Origin: Microbacteriaceae bacterium PS02067
GTDB lineage: Bacteria; Actinomycetota; Actinomycetes; Actinomycetales; Microbacteriaceae
DNA: 45,854 nucleotides
Assembly (NCBI GenBank): GCA_029960085.1
Contig: JASCPG010000019.1
Location: forward strand, 1-45,854
Direction of reading: 5' to 3'
Position 1 is the first letter of the stretch. Every line of letters begins with the position of its first letter. Below are positions 40,960 through 45,854 of the stretch, one piece after another. The notes below the pieces were generated by a model that saw nothing but the letters and a program-made list of their open reading frames with translations, had not been told where the DNA came from and searched no databases. The translations under genes were made by a program, and so were the position numbers.

Positions 40960-41922
40960 TCAGGAGCGAACGGCCTCCGGGGGCAGCGATGCGACGGGGA
41001 TGATCGAGACGTCCTGCATCTTCCAGTCCATCTCGGTGATGGCGCCGCGTGCGGCGTCGATCTTCGCGGTCGAGAGTCGGTCGTGCTCGGGAACGACGAA
41101 CGCCTCGACGTGGAAGACCTGGCCCATGTCGCGCATGCGCAATCCGGCCTCGCGCACCCACGGCTGGCGTTCGAGCTCCCTCACGATCTGCGCGATGAGC
41201 GGGTGCGGCTGCGCATCGTCGACGGTCTGCGCCCGTTGATCGATGAGGTCTCGCACGGCGGCGCGGGTGTTGCGGTATCCGTCCCAGACGATCCCCGCGG
41301 AGATGAACAGCGCTGCGGCGCCGTCGAGCCACCACCAGCCCACTCCGATGCCGAGAACGCCGACGATCGATGCGACCGTCGTCGTCCAGTCCGCTCTGGC
41401 CATGTCGGCATCCGCGTACAGCACCTTGTTGTGCAGGAGGGGTGCGAGTCGCGCTTTGGCGTTGCCGTAGAAGAAGGGCCCGATCACGATCACGGACATC
41501 ACCGCGATCATGAACCAGCCGAGCCACACCGTCTGCCCGAACACGCGAACCGTTCCGATCGCGGGGTGTTCGGCACGGACGAGGCCCGCGATCGACTGGA
41601 CCGCGAGGTTGCCGCCGACCGCGAGGAGTGCCACTCCGGCGACCAGGTGCCCGACGCCCATCACGCGGTGCAGTCCGAAGGGGAAGGACGCCGATGGATG
41701 GCGGCGGATGAACAGCAGAGCCGTGAGGAACGCGATCTGGGGGATGAGGGAGAGCATGTCCTCGATCCACGCCGTCTTCATCGCCTGAGAGCCGCCCACG
41801 ACGAAGGCGATGATCGCGATGGTGCACGTGGTGTAGCCGATGGTGAACCACTCCCACCGGATCGCGCTTCGCAACGCCGCCTGCTGCCGTGCCGGCAGAT
41901 CGGTGCGGCCCAAGGACTTCAT
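40960..41922 (-). CDS. Cation diffusion facilitator family transporter
   Basis: This 320-residue protein has about six transmembrane helices. The metal-site acids lie in AWIEDMLSLIPQIAFLTALL and in YADADMARADWTTTVASIVG, the usual helix 2 and helix 5 positions. A cytoplasmic C-terminal ferredoxin-like domain follows (LIAQIVRELERQPWVREAGL, VFHVEAFVVPEHD). It should export Zn, Fe, Mn or a similar divalent cation against protons. ATG 41922 follows GGAGAG and overlaps the stop of the binding-lipoprotein gene, so the two are coupled. Confidence 0.88.
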   Translation of the reverse strand: MKSLGRTDLPARQQAALRSAIRWEWFTIGYTTCTIAIIAFVVGGSQAMKTAWIEDMLSLIPQIAFLTALLFIRRHPSASFPFGLHRVMGVGHLVAGVALLAVGGNLAVQSIAGLVRAEHPAIGTVRVFGQTVWLGWFMIAVMSVIVIGPFFYGNAKARLAPLLHNKVLYADADMARADWTTTVASIVGVLGIGVGWWWLDGAAALFISAGIVWDGYRNTRAAVRDLIDQRAQTVDDAQPHPLIAQIVRELERQPWVREAGLRMRDMGQVFHVEAFVVPEHDRLSTAKIDAARGAITEMDWKMQDVSIIPVASLPPEAVRS

Positions 41923-42404
41923 CGCTCGCTCTCCCCGTCCAGGTACGTCTCGAGCGCGCTCTGCAGCGCGTTCTCCCCGAGCGGGAGCAGGGCGACCAGC
42001 CGGGCATCCCCGCTTCCGGCGAGTCCGGGATAGCCGCGGGTGACGGACACGCGGTCGCTCCACGGTGTCGCATCGGTCATGGCGCCGACGGCGAGGTCCA
42101 GTTCGCCGGACTCCAGTGCGTCGACCAGGGTCTCCTCGCTGCCAACGGTCCATTCCACGCGAGCACCGTGTTCGTCGGCGAATCCCTCGATGAGGTCGAC
42201 GAGCGGCCCCGACACATGATCGTCGTCGACGACGAGGGCGTCGCCGATCGGCGTCGCCCCCGCCCGCAGGTGACCCGAGGTCTCGACGTGGTGAAGCGTG
42301 CCCTGCGGGTCGGTGGGGACCGTGAGCGCGCACCCCGTGAGGGAGAGCGTCGCTACGAGTCCCGCGCCGACGATCAGTCGTATGAGCGGATGTCTGTGGA
42401 TCAT
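41919..42404 (-). CDS. Short solute-binding-like lipoprotein coupled to the cation transporter
   Basis: This 161-residue protein has lipobox LTGC (Cys25). The following domain reads like lobe I of a family 3 solute-binding protein: GHLRAGATPIGDALVVDDDH, GPLVDLIEGFADEHGARVEW, ETLVDALESGELDLAVGAMT. It then ends early with ENALQSALETYL. Family 3 binding proteins have about 230 residues, so this one is short and may lack much of the second lobe. Pairing with a cation-efflux gene by ATGA overlap is unusual. The ligand is unknown. Confidence 0.7.
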   Translation of the reverse strand: MIHRHPLIRLIVGAGLVATLSLTGCALTVPTDPQGTLHHVETSGHLRAGATPIGDALVVDDDHVSGPLVDLIEGFADEHGARVEWTVGSEETLVDALESGELDLAVGAMTDATPWSDRVSVTRGYPGLAGSGDARLVALLPLGENALQSALETYLDGESER

Positions 42405-42617
42405 GGGAGCCCTGTCTGTGCGCACGGATACCGGATCCCGCTCGTGGCCGCACGGAGCTTCGAGCGCAGGTGGGTGGTCGCACGGGATGGCGCCACGCTA
42501 GCCGGACGGCGCAGTGGCTCCGACGGGGTTGACAGTCTGACGTGACCGGGCGTAGCGCTGTGTCGGCGGCCGCGCAATCCCCCCGCCGACCGGCCGAAAG
42601 CGACCTACTGTCAGGGC

Positions 42618-43158
42618 ATGTCCGCTCCTCCGACGCTCGGGATCGAGGAGGAGTTCGTCTTTCTCGACGAGGGCACGCTCTCGACGACCGATGCGGCATC
42701 CGACGCGGTCAGCGCGTTGCGGGCGACGCACGACTCGCACGTCAAGAACGAGTTCCACGAGTCGCAGATCGAGTACGCGACGCCCGTGGCGGTGGATCTT
42801 CGCGCTCGCGGCCCTGGTCCGCGCCCTCGTCAGCAGCGCGGGCGACGCATCCGTGCCGCGTGAGCGCGCTCCCGGTCTGTGGGACGCGGCGCTGTGGCAT
42901 GCGGCGCGGCACGGGGTGAGTGCGGATCTCGTCGACCCGCCCACGGGCCGCATGGCCCCTGCCCGACTCGCCGTCGTGTCGCTGCGACGGCACGTGGCGC
43001 GCCAGCTCCGCGAATCGGGGGACGGAGGCATCGTGGACCGCTTCCTGCGCCGTGTGCTGCGCGACGGCTCGGGTGCTGCGGCGCAATGGCGGGCGGGGCG
43101 CAACGGCCTGGCGGCGCTCGCCGAGCTCTACCGCGAGCGGCTCGAGAGCGCCTACTGA
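42618..43158 (+). pseudogene. YbdK-type carboxylate-amine ligase with large internal deletion
   Basis: The first 58 residues (TLGIEEEFVFLDEGTLSTTD, KNEFHESQIEYATPV) are the N-terminus of a glutamate-cysteine-ligase-like (GCS2/YbdK) enzyme. At about 42790-42805 the sequence changes frame and continues with the C-terminal part: RERAPGLWDAALWHAARHGV, DPPTGRMAPARLAVVSLRRH and GRNGLAALAELYRERLESAY to a stop at 43158. Some 200 residues holding the active site are missing. Read as is, the first frame stops at 42863. The divergent region 42405-42617 contains a TTGACA at 42529 but no clear full promoter. Confidence 0.8.
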
Positions 43159-43183
43159 GGACCTCCTGCGCGGGCCGTGTCGC

Positions 43184-44338
43184 TCACGGACCCGTGAACC
43201 TGCCGAGGGCGAAGGCCTGAATCGCGAGCACCGCCGCCCCGCGGGCCCATTCGAGGTTGTCGCCGCTCGAGAGCTCGATGGGGGGCAGGTGCGACTGGGG
43301 TGCGCGATGGTCACGGATGGACTGCACCAGCGTGTCCCAGCCCACCTCAGCCAGTCGCACCCCCTCACCGGCGATGATGACGCGCTGGGGGAGGACGAGA
43401 TTGCAGACGGCGGCCACGAGGATGCCGAGTCCGCGCGCGGCATCTTCGATGATCCTCACGGGGCCGGGCTGGCCGTCCGCGGCGCGCTGGACCGTCTCGT
43501 CGAACGAGACCGGCGTGCCCAGCGCCTCGGTCGCGTACCGGGCGATCGCGTCCGAGTTCAGCAGTGCGGCGGCGCACCCCCGGTGGCCCTGCTCGCATAG
43601 GGGCCCCGTCGGATCCATCGGCCAGTGCCCGACGAGCCCGATCCCGTAGTCGTCGTTGACGATGGGCTGCCCGTTCAGGACGAGCCCGAACCCGGTGCCG
43701 ATGCCGAGCGTGATGACCGCGAAGCGATCGTCCTCGGCGGCTGCCCCGAACCAGTCCTCGTACTCGCACAGCGCGACGACGTCGTTCTCGACGAGCGTCG
43801 GGCTTCCCGTGGCGCTCTCGACGAGGTCGGCGAGTGGCACGTCGCTCCAGTCCAGGAAGCCCGCCCTGATGACGGTGCGCCGCTCGTGGACCGCACCGCC
43901 GATGCCGATGCCCAGACCCGTGATGGCGCGCTCACCGGATGCCGCGGCGTGGATGGCCCGCACGCGCGCGACCACGGCCTCGGGTGTCCGCTCTTCCATC
44001 GGGGTGTGGGAGTGGGCGACGATGTCGCCGCGCATGTTCGTCACCGCCGCGATGATCTCGGTCTCCCGGATCTTCATCCCGAGGAAGTGGTGCTTGGAGG
44101 CATCCACATCGAGCAGCCGTGTCGGGCGGCCTACTCTGCCGTTGTTGTGCTCGCCGATGTCGATGATCACACCGCGCTCGATCAAGGGCGCGCTCAAACG
44201 GCTCAGTGACGCGTGCGACAGGCCCAGTCGGCGTCCGATCTCGGCGCGCGAGAGCGGCCCGTAACGGAGGACCTCTACGGCGACGGGCAGCGACGCGCCT
44301 GCGTCGGATCCCCACGTCGGGTCCGGGGTCGTGTTCAT
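43184..44338 (-). CDS. ROK-family transcriptional regulator
   Basis: This 384-residue protein has an N-terminal winged helix-turn-helix (LSRAEIGRRLGLSHASLSRL) and a ROK sugar-kinase-like domain with GLGIGIGGAVH, VITLGIGTGFGLVLNG and the zinc-site remnant LCEQGHRGCAAALL. It probably represses the divergent sugar-transport gene and releases DNA on binding a sugar. ATG 44338 follows AGGA; two earlier in-frame starts lack a Shine-Dalgarno sequence. A dyad in the shared intergenic region is the likely operator. Confidence 0.9.
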   Translation of the reverse strand: MNTTPDPTWGSDAGASLPVAVEVLRYGPLSRAEIGRRLGLSHASLSRLSAPLIERGVIIDIGEHNNGRVGRPTRLLDVDASKHHFLGMKIRETEIIAAVTNMRGDIVAHSHTPMEERTPEAVVARVRAIHAAASGERAITGLGIGIGGAVHERRTVIRAGFLDWSDVPLADLVESATGSPTLVENDVVALCEYEDWFGAAAEDDRFAVITLGIGTGFGLVLNGQPIVNDDYGIGLVGHWPMDPTGPLCEQGHRGCAAALLNSDAIARYATEALGTPVSFDETVQRAADGQPGPVRIIEDAARGLGILVAAVCNLVLPQRVIIAGEGVRLAEVGWDTLVQSIRDHRAPQSHLPPIELSSGDNLEWARGAAVLAIQAFALGRFTGP

Positions 44339-44400
44339 GCGTCCTCGCAATACGTCCATATGAGGGAAAACCCTTGCCAAAAACTACCAGTTCGTCGGAC

Positions 44401-44436
44401 TTGACGACCTAATACGTTCGCGGTAAACATATTAGG
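44401..44436 (+). promoter_or_regulatory. Promoter and operator of the sugar-binding lipoprotein gene
   Basis: TTGACG (44401-44406) and TAAACA (44424-44429) are spaced by 17 bp. CCTAATA (44408-44414) and TATTAGG (44430-44436) form a perfect 7-bp inverted repeat with a 15-bp spacer that spans the -10 box. Binding of the divergent ROK protein here would block the promoter. Confidence 0.6.
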
Positions 44437-44481
44437 CGCCCATCGACGGGTCGCACGCACCAAGGACCATGGGAGGTCAAT

Positions 44482-45783
44482 GTGTTCACGAATCGGAAGG
44501 GCAAAGCCCTCGCGGTGATCGCTGCTGCGGTCGGCGCGGCGCTCGCCCTCGGCGGCTGCTCCGCGGGCGGCTCGAACGGCGCCGGCGACGGCAAGACGCT
44601 GAAGGTCTGGTGGTGGGAGAACGACGAGTCCGCTCTCTCCGCCGCGTGGAACAAGGCGATCGACATCTTCAAAGAGAAGCACCCCGACGTCAAGGTCGAG
44701 TTCGAGCTCAAGACCTACGAGCAGATGCAGCAGTCGGGTCAGCTCCTGCTCGACTCGAACGACGCACCCGATGTGCTCGAGTACCTCAAGGGCAACGCGA
44801 CCGCGGGCGTCGTCTCGCAGGCCGGTCTTCTCACCGACCTGACCGACGTCGCCAAGGAGCGCAACTGGGACCTCTCCAGCTCCGTGCAGAACGTGGGCCT
44901 CTACAAGGACGGCCTCATGGGCTCCGGGCAGCGCTACGGCTTGACCAACTACGGCGAGTACGTGTCGATGTGGTACAACAAGGACCTCTTCGACAAGTAC
45001 AAGCTCACGGTGCCCACCACCCTGAGCGACCTCGAAGGCGACATGCAGGTCTTCGTCGAGAACGGCATCACCCCGCTCGCGCTCGGCTCGGCCGATTACC
45101 CCGGCCCGCACCTGCTGTACGCGCTGGCGCTCGCGCACATGAACGAGGGCTCGCTCGCCGCCTACCAGCGCTTCGACGGCGACGTCGACTGGGATGCCTG
45201 GCAGAAGGCGGCCCAGACGGTCGCCGACTGGACGGCGAAGGGCTACATCAGCAAGAACTCCACCGGAATCCCGGCGCAGGACGCGGGCAACGCGTTCGAG
45301 GCGGGCACCTACCCGCTGTTCTACTCGGGCACGTGGTGGGGCGGTCCGTTCTCGGACAACATCACCGCGTTCTCGTTCGACCAGTTCCTCTTCCCCGGCA
45401 ACGACCTGCACCCGGGCTCGGGCGGAAACCTCTGGGTCGTTCCCGAGAAGGCCAAGAACAAGGACCTCGCGTACGACTTCATCGAGATCACGATGAGCCC
45501 CGAGATCCAGAACCTGCTGGGTGAGAAGGGTCAGGTGCCCGTGACCGCCGATGCGTCGGCGATCACCTCGCCGATCGGACAGCTGCTGAGCAAGAACTTC
45601 GCCGAACTGCAGAACGCGACCGACGGCGGACTCGCCTGGTACCCCGACTGGCCCGTCGCCGGACTCAACGACATCCTCGTGCAGAACAACACCGAACTGG
45701 TGCAGGGCACGAAGACGCCGGAGCAGGTCGTCGACGCGATCCGCACCGCGTACGACCAGGGCCGCGCGGACGCCGGCCACTGA
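44482..45783 (+). CDS. Sugar ABC transporter substrate-binding lipoprotein
   Basis: This 433-residue family 1 solute-binding protein has signal peptide ALAVIAAAVGAALALGGC (lipidated Cys26). The mature part begins with KTLKVWWWENDESALSAAWN and contains NDAPDVLEYLKGN, YGLTNYGEYVSMWYNKDLFD and YPLFYSGTWWGGPFSDN. It should capture a mono- or oligosaccharide and pass it to membrane permeases that would be encoded beyond the contig end. GGAGG lies six bases before GTG 44482. The ROK gene and operator upstream suggest induction by the sugar. Confidence 0.93.
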   Translation: MFTNRKGKALAVIAAAVGAALALGGCSAGGSNGAGDGKTLKVWWWENDESALSAAWNKAIDIFKEKHPDVKVEFELKTYEQMQQSGQLLLDSNDAPDVLEYLKGNATAGVVSQAGLLTDLTDVAKERNWDLSSSVQNVGLYKDGLMGSGQRYGLTNYGEYVSMWYNKDLFDKYKLTVPTTLSDLEGDMQVFVENGITPLALGSADYPGPHLLYALALAHMNEGSLAAYQRFDGDVDWDAWQKAAQTVADWTAKGYISKNSTGIPAQDAGNAFEAGTYPLFYSGTWWGGPFSDNITAFSFDQFLFPGNDLHPGSGGNLWVVPEKAKNKDLAYDFIEITMSPEIQNLLGEKGQVPVTADASAITSPIGQLLSKNFAELQNATDGGLAWYPDWPVAGLNDILVQNNTELVQGTKTPEQVVDAIRTAYDQGRADAGH

Positions 45784-45854
45784 CACACCCCGGGCGGGGG
45801 GGGGGCGGGGGGGCCCGCGCCCCCCCCCCCCAAACAAGAGAACAAAAATCGGGG
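45784..45854. other. Low-complexity contig end
   Basis: Runs of G and C followed by an A-rich tail occur directly after the stop codon. The composition is unlike the chromosome and resembles the opposite end of the window, so it is probably unreliable sequence. No gene is visible. Confidence 0.6.

Noticed and set aside
40251..41003. 250-codon frame overlapping the aldo/keto reductase in another phase
   Set aside because: It is Arg-rich and low in complexity, a shadow of the reductase frame.

Overview
The window comes from a high-GC actinobacterium. The codon use, the leaderless and GTG starts, the many ATGA/GTGA gene overlaps and the gene set (Wadjet, LCP protein, ROK regulator, CopC/PCu(A)C/DyP cluster) suggest a Microbacteriaceae member, most likely Microbacterium; this is inference. 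About the first 80 and last 70 bases are homopolymer-rich and look like poor contig ends.

Left core (81-7177): a DNA photolyase, a 175-bp tandem repeat carrying 15-bp inverted arms, a diacylglycerol-kinase-type lipid kinase, serS with an overlapping HAD phosphatase gene, tRNA-Ser(UGA), an LCP cell-wall ligase and tRNA-Ser(GCU).

Integrated island (7152-27465): the 3' end of tRNA-Ser(GCU) is repeated exactly (28 bp) 20.3 kb downstream. Two further 21-bp copies at 10763 and 19681 divide the interval into three tandem modules, each starting with the same type of left arm. That arm has a second core copy 204-205 bp after the first. Module A carries an ECF sigma factor with a membrane partner, and a class II Fic protein. 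Module B carries a DUF1877 protein, a complete type I Wadjet operon (jetABCD) and a HTH/PIN toxin-antitoxin pair. Module C carries an orphan toxin domain, an adaptor/ATPase/permease ABC exporter with a lipoprotein and small secreted proteins, a second ECF sigma/membrane partner pair, and an antitoxin whose toxin partner is broken. No module contains an intact integrase gene.

Scar zone (27466-36030): an internally deleted IS481, the probable displaced tRNA terminator, a truncated tyrosine integrase, IS3 fragments, an IS256 with an in-frame deletion, an intact IS481 with a 6-bp target duplication that splits a membrane-protein gene, a SUKH fragment, and a toxin-domain/immunity pair. A low-GC membrane/secreted protein pair (29302-31022) is intact.

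Right core (36035-45783): a coupled copper/haem operon (membrane protein, CopC, PCu(A)C, DyP peroxidase), an amidohydrolase facing an N-terminally truncated aldo/keto reductase, a binding lipoprotein coupled to a cation-efflux protein, a deleted YbdK-type ligase pseudogene, and a ROK repressor divergent from a sugar-binding lipoprotein with an operator between them.
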